Source: Candidatus Omnitrophota bacterium (GTDB taxonomy: Bacteria; Ratteibacteria; UBA8468; B48-G9; DTJG01). From it: DNA of 64,000 nt. The position numbers were made by a program, and so were the translations under genes. The notes beneath the pieces are model-generated. The model was not told the origin of the DNA. It saw nothing but the letters and a program-made list of their open reading frames with translations, and did no database searches. Of this stretch, positions 8,898 to 19,251 are shown piece after piece (position 1 is the first letter of the stretch; each line of letters starts with the position of its first letter). Location: NCBI GenBank assembly GCA_023818965.1, contig JAMWCD010000005.1, forward strand, positions 1-64,000, in the 5' to 3' direction.

Positions 8898-9034
8898 TTT
8901 TTTTAACTGGGTTATAATATCTTGTGGCTTATAATTATGTTATCAGAAATCAGGTGGTTGTTCAAACGAATTTCAGGAGTATAAACAGAGTTAAAAAATT
9001 ATCGTCAAATTGATAAAGGCAGAAGGGTGGATTG
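8898..9034. promoter_or_regulatory. Divergent intergenic region with TATAAT-like boxes
   Basis: The region separates the leftward glycan operon from the rightward TPR-glycosidase operon. TATAAT occurs on the plus strand at 8913-8918 and 8930-8935. On the minus strand TATTAT at 8919-8914 would place transcription start just before the ATG at 8897. I see no convincing -35 boxes and no clear operator. Confidence 0.3.
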
Positions 9035-11365
9035 ATGAGAAAAATATGTTCGTCTGTCATTGCTTTTGGTCTGGTAATATTGCTTGCTGAAATTTCATCC
9101 AGTCAGGAAGCAAAAATATCCTTGAGAGATGTTATTGGTGCATTCGGAAAGAATGAATTTGATAGAACCATTGAACTTTGTGATAAGGCAATCAAGCAGG
9201 GTGCGACAGAACCTGAATTTTATTATTATCTTGGTTCTGCATATGCAAAGATTCAAAAAAATAATGAAGCAATTCAATCCCTGAGAACATTTCTTTCAAA
9301 AGCAGATTATACGAAAAATGCATGGTTGTTGAGGTCTTCCTTTCAAACAATAATATCAATCCATCGGACAAACAATGATTATCCCGCAGTCATTGAAGAT
9401 GGAAACCTTTTTCTCAGAAATTTAAAAGAAGGAAAGGATACTGGACAACTTGAAACATTTGCCAAAAATCTTATGTTTGAGACATTAAGGGATCTGGGTA
9501 ATCAAAAATATAACGAAAAGGACTACAAACAGGCGAGTAACATTTATAAAATGGCAATCCAATTTAGACCTGATGACCTGGTGTTACTTGAGAAAATCGC
9601 AATCTGCTATAAAAATCTCAATGAGCAAGAAACTGCTGCTGAATACTATTTGATGGCTGCAATGAAATGGAAGGCGTGGTCAAGCAAAATGGTTTCCTTA
9701 CTTTCAATGCTGGAACTTATATGGGAGAAAGATAAATTTGATGAGTTCGCAAAAAAAGCAGAGGCAGATGAAATTTCAAAAAATGTAATTATTGCAGCAG
9801 GAATGATAAAGAAGAAAAACTATAAAGATGCATTTTCAATTCTCAACAATATTGAAAAAAATGCAGGATCAAATGGTAGTATTTCTTACAGAATTGCAAA
9901 TGCCCTTTATTCAAAAATGAACTCTGATCCATACTTAATTTACCATTTTATGGCTGTTTTTCCTGAATATAATTTTTCATCATGTATTGATATGCTGATG
10001 AATTCAGGCAGGATGGATCCTGAAAAAGCGAGAATCATCAGGGATGAAATTTTTCCACGACTTGCTCAATTGATAGAAGAAAAAAAGGATTCTTCATCAA
10101 TCCGCAATATATACATAAAAATAGTGGATTTAAAATTTATTGGTATTCCTGAAAATAGAGAAACTGCAGAGGGAAAGATTAAAATGCTAAGGGAATTCAG
10201 AGAAAAATATCCTGATGACCCGTCTGTTCCTGAAATTATCAGAAAGGAAGCATCTCTTTATGTTGATATTCTATCTGATTATCAGAAGGGAAAGGAACTT
10301 TATGGAATTCTGGTAAAAAAATTTGACAAAAAAGATGCAATTCCACAGCTTGTAAAATGCCTGATAAATCTTGGTGAATTTGATGATGTCTATGGTCTCA
10401 TCAAGGATTTTCTGTCAGAAAAGAATGTTTCTGAACATTCGAAATTCCAGGCAGGCCAATTCCTCGTTCAAGCAAACTTTTTTGATGAAGGAATTAAAGT
10501 TTTGAAAGAGATTGATGCAATGACAAAAAATAAGTGGTTGAAACAGCAGATTAAAGATATATTGAAAGATTTTCGCCAGTATTTGAAAGATGATATTCCT
10601 GTTGATACAGAAAGCAAATTTATTGTTTTAAATGTTAAAAGTGAGAAATACTATTTTACAAATTTTGTATCAATCACAGCCGATTCACCGGTATTGTTTC
10701 AGGAGAGAGAAAGGTTAGAAATCATATCTTTTTCACAGAAAAGGCAGTATATTTTTTGTAATGTTACAGGCAAATCAAGCGAGGAGATTTCTTTAACAGA
10801 GCCATACACAATGATTTTTAAATGTCCTGATTGCTATACGGTATCATTGAAAAGTAAAATTCCATTCAGTCCTGACAGGTGGAGGAAATCAGAAGGAATT
10901 TCTTTGATCTATCCATGGAAGGATATAAGGACTGAAAGTATCAAGGTAATAAGAAGTTATAATGTTGAAGGAAACTATGGCGTCTCAACAATTGATTTTG
11001 AAAAATTAGAACCAGGAACAAAAATTGAAGTTGTTTTTTCAACGAGGGCAGGAAAATTCAGTGGTGCCACACCAGAATCGTCTGAAGCAGGACCTGGTGG
11101 AGCAATGGTTTTTTATCCACAAAATGATAAATTTCAAATCATTATAAAATTTGAACCTGTTCCTGAATTGCTTGCCTATTATCCGAAAGTGAGAATTTCG
11201 AAAGAGGTGTCATCAGAGAAAATTTTGAATACGACTGTTGATGAATTTTCCCTCAAAGGGATTAACGCTGAATTCCATATTGATTTTGATTCTCAATTGA
11301 AAATATATTCCATTTCAACGCGACAGGAAATATTGTATGAAATTGATGAAAAGATTGATATTTAG
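9035..11365 (+). CDS. Secreted TPR-repeat protein
   Basis: About 776 residues with a signal peptide (MRKICSSVIAFGLVILLAEISSSQ). Tetratricopeptide-like helical repeats fill most of the first 500 residues (for example FYYYLGSAYAKIQKNNEAI and YKQASNIYKMAIQFRPDD). The last roughly 230 residues are beta-rich and unrecognised. ATG 9035 is preferred over the TTG at 9032 because the GAAGGGTGG ribosome-binding site ends four bases upstream. Its stop overlaps the start of the glycosidase gene, so the two are co-translated. It is likely an extracytoplasmic scaffold or assembly protein; no enzymatic motif is visible. Confidence 0.75.
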   Translation: MRKICSSVIAFGLVILLAEISSSQEAKISLRDVIGAFGKNEFDRTIELCDKAIKQGATEPEFYYYLGSAYAKIQKNNEAIQSLRTFLSKADYTKNAWLLRSSFQTIISIHRTNNDYPAVIEDGNLFLRNLKEGKDTGQLETFAKNLMFETLRDLGNQKYNEKDYKQASNIYKMAIQFRPDDLVLLEKIAICYKNLNEQETAAEYYLMAAMKWKAWSSKMVSLLSMLELIWEKDKFDEFAKKAEADEISKNVIIAAGMIKKKNYKDAFSILNNIEKNAGSNGSISYRIANALYSKMNSDPYLIYHFMAVFPEYNFSSCIDMLMNSGRMDPEKARIIRDEIFPRLAQLIEEKKDSSSIRNIYIKIVDLKFIGIPENRETAEGKIKMLREFREKYPDDPSVPEIIRKEASLYVDILSDYQKGKELYGILVKKFDKKDAIPQLVKCLINLGEFDDVYGLIKDFLSEKNVSEHSKFQAGQFLVQANFFDEGIKVLKEIDAMTKNKWLKQQIKDILKDFRQYLKDDIPVDTESKFIVLNVKSEKYYFTNFVSITADSPVLFQERERLEIISFSQKRQYIFCNVTGKSSEEISLTEPYTMIFKCPDCYTVSLKSKIPFSPDRWRKSEGISLIYPWKDIRTESIKVIRSYNVEGNYGVSTIDFEKLEPGTKIEVVFSTRAGKFSGATPESSEAGPGGAMVFYPQNDKFQIIIKFEPVPELLAYYPKVRISKEVSSEKILNTTVDEFSLKGINAEFHIDFDSQLKIYSISTRQEILYEIDEKIDI

Positions 11366-13613
11366 TTTTTTCCTGATTTTCTTGAGTCATTTTTTAAGCG
11401 CAGATGTGTTGTTTGATTTTGAAAATGGTTTGCAGGACTGGACAAGTGCTTATGACTCACAGAATATCAGCACGTCAAGCAATTTTGTTTCAAGTGGTGC
11501 TTATTCCCTTTCTCTTGGTGTTAAGAATGAAAGGGAATCGTGGATTAAAGTTGAAGGGGATTTTGACTGGCTGAAATACGATAACATTTCGTTTGATATT
11601 TATGTTCCATCAAAAGCAAAAAATTATGTTTCATTGATATGCTATGTGAAGGATAAAAACTGGACATGGTTTCAGACAGACCTTTTTCAGGTAAAACTGA
11701 ATGAAAGGCAGAGATTTTCCATAGATATTTCAGATACAAGTTCTATGTGGCAGCCGATGACTGGTTCTGTCTGCTGGGACGGCTATACAAAAAGAAACAT
11801 TCGTGAATTCGGTATAAAGATTTTTTACTATCTTCCGTTTTCAGGAACAGTTTACATTGATAATATTCAGGCAATGGCTGAACCAGAAGAAAGAAAGATT
11901 TTTCTTTTTAATTTCAATACAAACGCAGAAACCATTTTTCAATATGATAAATTTGAAGTAACTTTTGAGTTACCATTAATTCTTGATAATCCTTTTGACC
12001 CTGAAGAAATTGATATTTCAGGGATATTTCATTCACCTTCAGGGAAAACAATTTCTGTTCCAGGATTTTTTTACAGGGATTATATCAGGTGTCTTGAGGA
12101 GGATGGAGAACAATTGTATCCATATGGAAAGCATCAGTGGTGCATTAGATTTGCACCAGAGGAAACAGGAAATTACTCATATGAAATTGTTATCAATTTT
12201 AAGGGTAAGACATACAGATTTGATTGTGGAACATTCAACTGTATTAAAGGCAATAATCCTGGTTTTATAAGGTGGGACAAACAGGATTCATTTTGTCTTT
12301 CATTTTCCAATGGAAAATTTTTCTATCCAATCGGACATGTATTGCGTTCTCCTGATGATGTAAGACAACCATACAATTATGAATTCACTCCTGATAAGGG
12401 AAAAGGTACATTTGCATATGATGAATATTTTAAGAAAATGAAGGACAATCTTGAAAACTACATAAGAATGTGGATGGGAGCATGGTGGGTTGGAATTGAA
12501 TGGACACCTGCATATGCACAGCATTATGAGGGTATTGGCAGATATAGTTTGGAAAATTCATGGAAACTTGATTATGTTCTAGACATCGCAAGAGAAAATG
12601 GAATTTATATTGTTCTTACATTGATTAATCATGGTCAGTTCAGTATTAGACCTGACGCAGAATGGTGGGACAATCCCTACAATATTATCAATGGCGGATT
12701 TTTAAACTCGCCTGATGAATTTTTCTACAGCAGGGAAGCCGAGAAGTTTTTCTTAAAAAGATTGAGGTACATTGTTGCGAGATGGGGATATTCAACGCAA
12801 ATTGCATTCTGGGAATTATGGAATGAAGTTGACCTCACAGGATATTATGATTCTCAAAATGTAAGGTTGTGGCATGAACATATTATTCCACTGTTGAGGG
12901 AGATTGATCCGTGGAAACATCCAGTTACCAGTCACATCTGTAGACCCCAGGCAGACCCGATGGTATGGATTGCAAAAGGACTTGAAACACTTGTCAGCAA
13001 TGCATATAGTTCAACAGTTGTTGACACAATGAGGGAATATTATTTCAAAAGAAAACCATTTAATAAGCCGATGCAGATACACGAATTTGGTGTAGGAAGA
13101 AATGGGAAAGAACTTGAAAACAATCTTCATGCCGGCATATGGACATCTTCCTTATCTCCGATGCTCGGCACAGCACTGTTCTGGTGGTGGCCATTTATAG
13201 ATAAAAAGGATCTTTATTTTCATTACAGGGCACTTGCCAGATTTCTTGATGGCATTGATAGAAGAGGAAAAAATTTTCAGTTGTCAACTGCAAGGGTAGT
13301 TGATTCATCCGGAAACAAATCATTGCGTGCTGGAGTCACAGGCATTCAAAACACAACTTCGGCATATCTCTGGGTTTATGATTCCGCAATTTTTAATTCA
13401 AGAAATCCAGAAGAAAAGACAGAACCTATTACTGGAGCAAAGATTGTTGTTGAATTTCTTGAGCAGGGCAACTATAAAATAGAATTCTGGGATACTTACA
13501 GGGGTGAAAAATTTTTGAATTTTGAAAAACAATTTTCTGAAGGTGATAATGAAATTCAATTACCTGATTTCATTAAGGACATTGCCATTAAAATTGAGAA
13601 AAAACATGACTAA
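11346..13613 (+). CDS. Secreted DUF5060-type glycoside hydrolase
   Basis: About 755 residues with a signal peptide (MKRLIFSFFLIFLSHFLSA). It has an N-terminal CBM-like domain (VLFDFENGLQDW), then a DUF5060-like immunoglobulin fold (FEVTFELPL to YRFDCGTFNC), then a (beta/alpha)8 barrel of the GH5/GH-A type. The clan-A acid/base is visible in FWELWNEVD (Glu494) and the nucleophile in MQIHEFGVG (Glu580). ATG 11346 gives the cleaner signal peptide; ATG 11337 is in frame nine bases upstream. It overlaps both neighbours, forming a tight operon with the TPR protein and the protein at 13606. The exact substrate is unknown. Confidence 0.8.
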   Translation: MKRLIFSFFLIFLSHFLSADVLFDFENGLQDWTSAYDSQNISTSSNFVSSGAYSLSLGVKNERESWIKVEGDFDWLKYDNISFDIYVPSKAKNYVSLICYVKDKNWTWFQTDLFQVKLNERQRFSIDISDTSSMWQPMTGSVCWDGYTKRNIREFGIKIFYYLPFSGTVYIDNIQAMAEPEERKIFLFNFNTNAETIFQYDKFEVTFELPLILDNPFDPEEIDISGIFHSPSGKTISVPGFFYRDYIRCLEEDGEQLYPYGKHQWCIRFAPEETGNYSYEIVINFKGKTYRFDCGTFNCIKGNNPGFIRWDKQDSFCLSFSNGKFFYPIGHVLRSPDDVRQPYNYEFTPDKGKGTFAYDEYFKKMKDNLENYIRMWMGAWWVGIEWTPAYAQHYEGIGRYSLENSWKLDYVLDIARENGIYIVLTLINHGQFSIRPDAEWWDNPYNIINGGFLNSPDEFFYSREAEKFFLKRLRYIVARWGYSTQIAFWELWNEVDLTGYYDSQNVRLWHEHIIPLLREIDPWKHPVTSHICRPQADPMVWIAKGLETLVSNAYSSTVVDTMREYYFKRKPFNKPMQIHEFGVGRNGKELENNLHAGIWTSSLSPMLGTALFWWWPFIDKKDLYFHYRALARFLDGIDRRGKNFQLSTARVVDSSGNKSLRAGVTGIQNTTSAYLWVYDSAIFNSRNPEEKTEPITGAKIVVEFLEQGNYKIEFWDTYRGEKFLNFEKQFSEGDNEIQLPDFIKDIAIKIEKKHD

Positions 13614-15642
13614 AAAGATTTTCATATTTTGGGGATTTATTTATTTATCTGGTGCTAATGCGTTTGGTTATCAATTTCAGGCAAAGGTTGAAATTGTTGA
13701 AAAGAAACTTAAAGATTTTCAAACAGTTGCAAAAGCACAACTACCTTTTCCTGAGAATGGTTACATCTATGTAACGGATGTCAATGGTTTAAAAGTACCA
13801 TCCATTGCAAAACGACCTACTGATGGAAGTGAAAGGACAAGTGTTTATTTTAAGACAAATGAAAACAATGTTTACTATGTTTACTATCTTTCGGAAGAGA
13901 GAAAGCAGGATACATCAATTTTTGAAATACCTGATGGCAGGGTGATTATTGATGATTACATAAATCCATCTGCAAGAACTTCAGGATTCTGGTTCTGGAC
14001 ATCAAATCCTGTATTAAGTGGAAGATTTTCCCATACAGGAAGAAGTATGCAAAACATTAACTCTCATTATACAGCCATCATTCCTTCATTGAAGACAAAA
14101 TCAGGCGATATCCTTTTTCAGTATGTTTTTATCGATAAAACTGGTGATACTAATGAAATTATGCTTGAAATTCAATCTCAAAAGAGAAAATCATATTATT
14201 TTTCATGGGGTTCTGACATAATAAAATGGAAAAACATTAATAAGATTCAAATGGGGAATCTACCTGAAAAGGGTAAGTGGGCATGTCTTGTGGTACCTGT
14301 TGATAAAATGGGTAAGGATGTTGAAATTACAGGAGTTGGCTTCTATCATGCAGGTGGAAGGGTGTGGTGGGATTACACTTGTGTAGGAAATCCAGCACTT
14401 GAAACGAAAGTACTTTCATGGAAAAAGGAAGGGAAAAATATTAGTGCATTTTTTGAAACAGAAAAATTTGGTCCTTTTGAATTTTCAAAAAACAATTTTA
14501 ATTTACTTTTTCTTAATGCTGATGCATCATTGAATGCTGATTCGTTTGAATGGGTTATTGGAGAAAAAAAATACTCAGGAAACCCGATTCTAGAACAATT
14601 TGATGAAAAGACCACATCTGTCCCAGTAAAACTCATTTGTAAAAATTCAAAACAGAAAAATTCAGACACCTTTTCAGAAACAATTATATTTCAAAAAGGA
14701 AAACCAGAAGAAGTAAATCTCTTTTTAAGGATTCTTCCACATAAAAACCTTATAAATACGGGTGAACAATTTTATATTCCTGTTCGTGTTGGGTCATTGA
14801 TGTCAACGCCTGTTCCGGTTGAATTTTCAATTGATGGAAGGAAGGAGTTTTTAGTCGTGTTACCGGGAAAGGAAAATTCAAAAATCATAAACCTGTTTTT
14901 TAATCCAGTGAAACCTGAAGTTCATGATATTTCAATGAAAATGGCAGATATATTAATTGAACAGAAAAAAGTTGTTTTTCTTAATGTTGATGAAATTGGT
15001 GAAAAAAATCTTGATGGTCCATACTTAAAATCAGAGCAGGGTGATAGGATTGTTGGAATTATACCTGACTACAAGCTTTCAAATAATGTTTTTACTGAAA
15101 CAGAAGTAAGACATTTTACGGTTATTGGGGATGTTCCTGATGATTTCATTGACTTATTGAAAAGCAAATTACAGAAGTCAGTTGAATGGCTGAAATACCC
15201 GGAAAAGCCAGCATATCATGTTTTATTAAATCCTTTATGGCTTAAGGAAACCATGAAAGAAAAAAATCTTGATACTGTGATTTTCTTTCCTTCTCTTAAA
15301 AGTTTGCTAAGGAGGACACCTGTTGATGAGTATGTTGCATCACTTGACGCATCAATATGGTTTTTGAGTAAGAAGACAGCAAACATTGTGTGCGTTACAC
15401 CTTTTCCTTCTGCTCCAGACCCGAATATTTTTAAGATTTATGCTGATGCAACAAAACAACTTTGTAAGAAAAGGAATGTTCCATGTCTTGACCTTTATGA
15501 TGTTTTCATGGTATTACCTGATTGGGAAAAACTTTTTCTTTATCGTGAAGGAATTTATAAAAATTTTCCTTCGCAACAGGGTATCCAGATTCTAATTGAA
15601 GCCATTGAGAAAGTTTTATCAAAGAATACAAAGGCAATGTAA
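13606..15642 (+). CDS. Secreted protein with SGNH-hydrolase-like C-terminus
   Basis: About 678 residues. ATG 13606 starts a typical signal peptide (MTKKIFIFWGFIYLSGANAFG) and overlaps the preceding stop by eight bases; the longer reading from 13522 has a non-signal-like extension. The central part is beta-rich, with an MAM/CBM-like region near residues 90-280. The C-terminal 180 residues resemble an SGNH/GDSL fold: IVCVTPFPSAPD and the final LYREGIYKNFPSQQG look like late blocks, but the canonical catalytic GDS and DxxH motifs are not evident. It may be a degenerate or divergent esterase. Coupled to the upstream glycosidase, it may help in deacetylating glycan. Confidence 0.6.
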   Translation: MTKKIFIFWGFIYLSGANAFGYQFQAKVEIVEKKLKDFQTVAKAQLPFPENGYIYVTDVNGLKVPSIAKRPTDGSERTSVYFKTNENNVYYVYYLSEERKQDTSIFEIPDGRVIIDDYINPSARTSGFWFWTSNPVLSGRFSHTGRSMQNINSHYTAIIPSLKTKSGDILFQYVFIDKTGDTNEIMLEIQSQKRKSYYFSWGSDIIKWKNINKIQMGNLPEKGKWACLVVPVDKMGKDVEITGVGFYHAGGRVWWDYTCVGNPALETKVLSWKKEGKNISAFFETEKFGPFEFSKNNFNLLFLNADASLNADSFEWVIGEKKYSGNPILEQFDEKTTSVPVKLICKNSKQKNSDTFSETIIFQKGKPEEVNLFLRILPHKNLINTGEQFYIPVRVGSLMSTPVPVEFSIDGRKEFLVVLPGKENSKIINLFFNPVKPEVHDISMKMADILIEQKKVVFLNVDEIGEKNLDGPYLKSEQGDRIVGIIPDYKLSNNVFTETEVRHFTVIGDVPDDFIDLLKSKLQKSVEWLKYPEKPAYHVLLNPLWLKETMKEKNLDTVIFFPSLKSLLRRTPVDEYVASLDASIWFLSKKTANIVCVTPFPSAPDPNIFKIYADATKQLCKKRNVPCLDLYDVFMVLPDWEKLFLYREGIYKNFPSQQGIQILIEAIEKVLSKNTKAM

Positions 15643-15679
15643 TCTCCGTCCCATCGCGGGGGCGGGAAAGGGGTTGAAG

Positions 15680-16756
15680 ATGACTATTGGTGTATTAAAG
15701 GAAATCAAAACAGAAGAATACAGGGTCGGGATGATTCCACAAATAGTAAAAGAACTTGTAAATGATGGGCATATTGTTTTGATTGAAAAAAATGCAGGTG
15801 AAGGTGCAGGTTTTTCAAACAAGGATTATACTGATGCTGGAGCCATGATTGTTGAAAAAGAAGAAATTTTTGATTCTGCCAGATTGATTGTGAAGGTGAA
15901 AGAACCACAGATGTCTGAAATAGAACTACTAAAACCAGGTCAGATTATATTTACGTTTTTCCATTTTGCTTCAAATCCAGTAATGACGAAGGCGTTGATT
16001 GAAAAAGGTGTCACCTGTATTGCGTATGAACTTATTGAAGAAAATGGTACAAGACCGATACTCAAGCCAATGAGTGAAATTGCAGGAAAATTGAGTATTC
16101 AGCAGGGTATGAAATATCTTGAAAAAGAATACGGTGGAAAAGGAATATTGTTGATGGGTACTGAAAATGTGAAACCAGGTAGTGTCGTAGTGTTTGGGGG
16201 CGGAGTTGTAGGAAGTGCTGCCTGTTCAGTGGCTTTCAATCTTGGTGCAAAGGTTACAATCATTGAAAAGGATCCTGAAAAAAGGGAAAAACTGAAAAGG
16301 CAATTTTCAGGTAGTATCGTACTTGATTCAACAAATGAGAACATTATAGATAGTTGTAAAATTGCAGATATTATTGTTGGTGCTGTTTTAATTCCTGGTC
16401 ACAGACCTCCGACCCTTTTAAAAAGGTCTGACCTGAACGAACTTGAGAAAGGAACAGTACTTGTTGATGTTTCCATTGATGAAGGTGGTGTCTTTGAATC
16501 AAGCAAGCCAACAAATCACAAAAACCCGGTTTTTCTTGAGTCAGGTATTGTTCATTACTGCGTACCAAATATGCCAGGAATTGTTCCAAAGACAGCAACA
16601 ATTGCTTTGAATCTGGCGACATCTTCATATTTAAGATTAATTGCCAGTTGCGGTGAATCTGCTATTGAAAAAAGTCAGGCAATTAGAGCAGGTTGTGCAA
16701 TTTTATGCGGGGATATTGTTCATCCTGCCATCAGAGAGATTATTAAAATGTCCTGA
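15680..16756 (+). CDS. ald: Alanine dehydrogenase
   Basis: About 358 residues, slightly short of the usual 370. It opens with the family signature IGVLKEIKTEEYRVGM and has the NAD-binding Rossmann glycine motif VFGGGVVGSAAC near residue 175. The C-terminal half keeps the HYCVPNMPG segment. It interconverts alanine with pyruvate plus ammonia using NAD(H). The true start is ATG 15680, 37 bases after the previous stop, with GGGG in the leader; a longer frame from 15596 would overlap the upstream gene and begin with non-homologous sequence. The 3' end overlaps the convergent aminotransferase gene by 14 bases. In a fermentative cell, alanine formation would be a redox outlet. Confidence 0.9.
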   Translation: MTIGVLKEIKTEEYRVGMIPQIVKELVNDGHIVLIEKNAGEGAGFSNKDYTDAGAMIVEKEEIFDSARLIVKVKEPQMSEIELLKPGQIIFTFFHFASNPVMTKALIEKGVTCIAYELIEENGTRPILKPMSEIAGKLSIQQGMKYLEKEYGGKGILLMGTENVKPGSVVVFGGGVVGSAACSVAFNLGAKVTIIEKDPEKREKLKRQFSGSIVLDSTNENIIDSCKIADIIVGAVLIPGHRPPTLLKRSDLNELEKGTVLVDVSIDEGGVFESSKPTNHKNPVFLESGIVHYCVPNMPGIVPKTATIALNLATSSYLRLIASCGESAIEKSQAIRAGCAILCGDIVHPAIREIIKMS

Positions 16757-18113
16757 GGATTTTTCTGAATGTATCAATAACGAAATCAATACTGTTTTTT
16801 GTTGCCACAAGAGCGAATTTTGTTAGCAATGTTGAATGACCTTCATAATAAGCATGTACCCTTGCCCAGATTCCTTTTTCAAGACATTTTTTATGGAAGG
16901 CAAGTGCGATTTCCTGATTTTTCAGTTTAATTCCTGAAAGCATTCCTTTCCCCTGAATGGATACAATCAATTCTGGAAATTCCTGTGCAAGACAATGTAA
17001 TTTTTTTTCATAGTAGTTCCCAAGTTCCTCAATTTTATTCAGATTTTTTTCAATCAGTTCAAGACAGCAGAGAGCCATAAACGCTGGTAATGGAGCATTA
17101 CCATTCGTGCTGATTGCATCATATTGTTTGAGAGAATCAAGTTTTCTTTTGTAAACAATAGCAGAAAGTGGATGGAAACCAGCAGTGAGCCCTTTGCCCA
17201 GAATTAAAATGTCAGGTGTAATGTCAAACTGCTTATACATAAAAATCTCAGGATACCAGCAACATGTCTGGATTTCATCAACAATCATCAAAGCATCAAC
17301 TGATTCAGTTAACCTTCTTGCTTCCTGAACAAAGTTCTTTTTAAGGAGAATCGCTTCCCTGTTCATCATCACAGGTTCAAAAAAGAATGCACAAATATTT
17401 TCTTTGTGTGTTTTAAATATTTTATGAAGTCCTTCTATATCATTTGGTTCAACCATCTCAAATATAAGATTATCCGAAAAAATCCAGTCCCACATTTTTC
17501 TCAATCGTTGCATTATGAAATCTGTTCCATGGTAATTGCCATTGATGGAAACAAAGACAATTTTTTTTCTGTTTGGTTTATTGTTTCTGAAATAATTCAG
17601 TGCAATCTTCATTGCTGTTGAACATGCCACAGAGCCAGTTGCAATTCCAAGAAGAACCGTATTAAGGGATGAGTTACTGTCCTGTAATGTTTCAAGTTTT
17701 GTACCAGGGTTACAAATCTGAACAAGTTTTTCTGAAAGTTTTTTAACAAAAAAACCAGGAATATTGCTGTGGCAATCCCATGGAATACCAAGTTTGAGTG
17801 CCTGGTTGAGATTTTTCATTAAGACAGGATGATTATAACCCCATGTCATCTGATAATGTCCGGCAGTGGTATCAAGAAATAGTTTTCTTCCTTCAGTAAT
17901 GTAAAAAATCCCTTTTCCAGCAAGGAAATCATCCTTATCAGATGCAACAACATATGATTTCTGAAACCATTTTTTTGTAGTATGTGGTGGCAAAGGGATA
18001 CTGGTAATGATTCTTCCAACTGACTCGAGCAGTTGTTTTTCTGTTTTCTTCTCAAAGAATTGGTTAGCGTGTGTAATGCTTCTGAAAATTTTCTTTTCTA
18101 ATATGGATGACAT
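16743..18113 (-). CDS. Class III (PLP) aminotransferase
   Basis: About 456 residues of the 4-aminobutyrate/acetylornithine aminotransferase family. The PLP-binding lysine is in ILGKGLTAGFHPLSA. The cofactor aspartate is in LMIVDEIQTCCW (DEIQ motif). GSVACSTAMKIAL corresponds to the phosphate-binding loop. ATG 18113 is chosen because AGGAG lies nine bases upstream; a longer frame from 18188 overlaps the upstream gene. It is the third gene after hppA and the Gfo/Idh/MocA oxidoreductase. Aminosugar metabolism is possible from this pairing, but the substrate cannot be deduced. Confidence 0.85.
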   Translation of the reverse strand: MSSILEKKIFRSITHANQFFEKKTEKQLLESVGRIITSIPLPPHTTKKWFQKSYVVASDKDDFLAGKGIFYITEGRKLFLDTTAGHYQMTWGYNHPVLMKNLNQALKLGIPWDCHSNIPGFFVKKLSEKLVQICNPGTKLETLQDSNSSLNTVLLGIATGSVACSTAMKIALNYFRNNKPNRKKIVFVSINGNYHGTDFIMQRLRKMWDWIFSDNLIFEMVEPNDIEGLHKIFKTHKENICAFFFEPVMMNREAILLKKNFVQEARRLTESVDALMIVDEIQTCCWYPEIFMYKQFDITPDILILGKGLTAGFHPLSAIVYKRKLDSLKQYDAISTNGNAPLPAFMALCCLELIEKNLNKIEELGNYYEKKLHCLAQEFPELIVSIQGKGMLSGIKLKNQEIALAFHKKCLEKGIWARVHAYYEGHSTLLTKFALVATKNSIDFVIDTFRKILRTF

Positions 18114-18123
18114 TTGATTTCTC

Positions 18124-19227
18124 CTATAATTGAACTGTTTTTCCAGTTCTTGCTGATTCATAACCTGCCTCAATAATTTTCTGCACAATTAATCCATCTT
18201 CAAATGAAGGACTTGCTGGTTTATCATTCACTATTGAATAAAGGAATGAATGAAGACATGCAATATGACTGCGTATCCAGCCGATGCTGAATTTTGGAAG
18301 CGGAATTCCTGTGGCATCCGGATACCTTTGAACTGTTTCAATTTTTTTGTATCCCCTTAAACCGCCAATAGGTGAATCAGGATCTCTCATATCATATGCC
18401 AGCAGCCAGTTTGGCTCCATTGAATTAAAAGCCAGTGCTCCTTCTGAGCCATAGATTTCAAATCTTACTTCATCATTTGTTCCTGTTGCCATCTTGGATG
18501 CTTCAAGAATTCCAGCAGAACCTGAGACAGTTTCAACATTCAGTATTGCAATGTCATCTGTTCGTTTATCAGGGGATGTATAGTTTTTTGTTTTTGCATA
18601 AATTGATGAAAAATCACCTACAAGGTATCTGGCAAGGTCTATGATGTGAGAACCAAGGTCAACAAGAACACCGCCTCCAACTTTTTCAAATTCTGCCTTC
18701 CAGCTGTATGCTTTTTTTGATTGCTTTACGCACGAGGAATGCAAATAAAGGAATCTGAAAAAATTTATTTTCCCGAGGAAACCCTCCTCAATTAATTGCT
18801 TAGCCCTCATGATAGCAGGGAAAAATCTTAACTGAAAGACAATCTGACATTTAACACCAGAATTTTTTGCAAGAAAAGTTAATTCCTCTGCCTGTTTGGA
18901 ATTTAATGCCAGTGGTTTATCACAATAGATATGTTTTCCTTCATTCAAGGCATGCTTTACAAGTTCATAATGCAGATGATTTGGGAGACAGCAATTGATA
19001 ATGTGGATATCCTTTCGTTTGATTAATTCTGTGTAGTGGTCTGTTGCAAACTGGAATCCTGCCTGAGCAATCGCTTTTTCTCTTGTTTGAATGGATTGTG
19101 CACAGACACCAACAAGATTTATTTTTGCAGGTATATCGTCGTAATAAAATGGGATTGCCCTGTAAGCAAATGCATGAACCTTGCCGATAAATCCATAACC
19201 TGCAATTCCAACGCCGTATTCTTTCAT
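18124..19227 (-). CDS. Gfo/Idh/MocA family NAD(P)-dependent oxidoreductase
   Basis: A 367-residue protein. The N-terminal Rossmann motif is GIAGYGFIGKVHAFAY. The catalytic EKP-type motif appears as CDKPLALN near residue 98, and the C-terminal alpha/beta domain starts around residue 125. These enzymes oxidise or isomerise sugars and cyclitols such as inositol and UDP-sugars. It sits ten bases upstream of the aminotransferase and 24 bases downstream of hppA, so it probably shares their transcript. The substrate is unknown; a second family member lies at 51520-52587. Confidence 0.88.
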   Translation of the reverse strand: MKEYGVGIAGYGFIGKVHAFAYRAIPFYYDDIPAKINLVGVCAQSIQTREKAIAQAGFQFATDHYTELIKRKDIHIINCCLPNHLHYELVKHALNEGKHIYCDKPLALNSKQAEELTFLAKNSGVKCQIVFQLRFFPAIMRAKQLIEEGFLGKINFFRFLYLHSSCVKQSKKAYSWKAEFEKVGGGVLVDLGSHIIDLARYLVGDFSSIYAKTKNYTSPDKRTDDIAILNVETVSGSAGILEASKMATGTNDEVRFEIYGSEGALAFNSMEPNWLLAYDMRDPDSPIGGLRGYKKIETVQRYPDATGIPLPKFSIGWIRSHIACLHSFLYSIVNDKPASPSFEDGLIVQKIIEAGYESARTGKTVQL

Positions 19228-19251
19228 GATGAAATTATTGTATCACAAATC

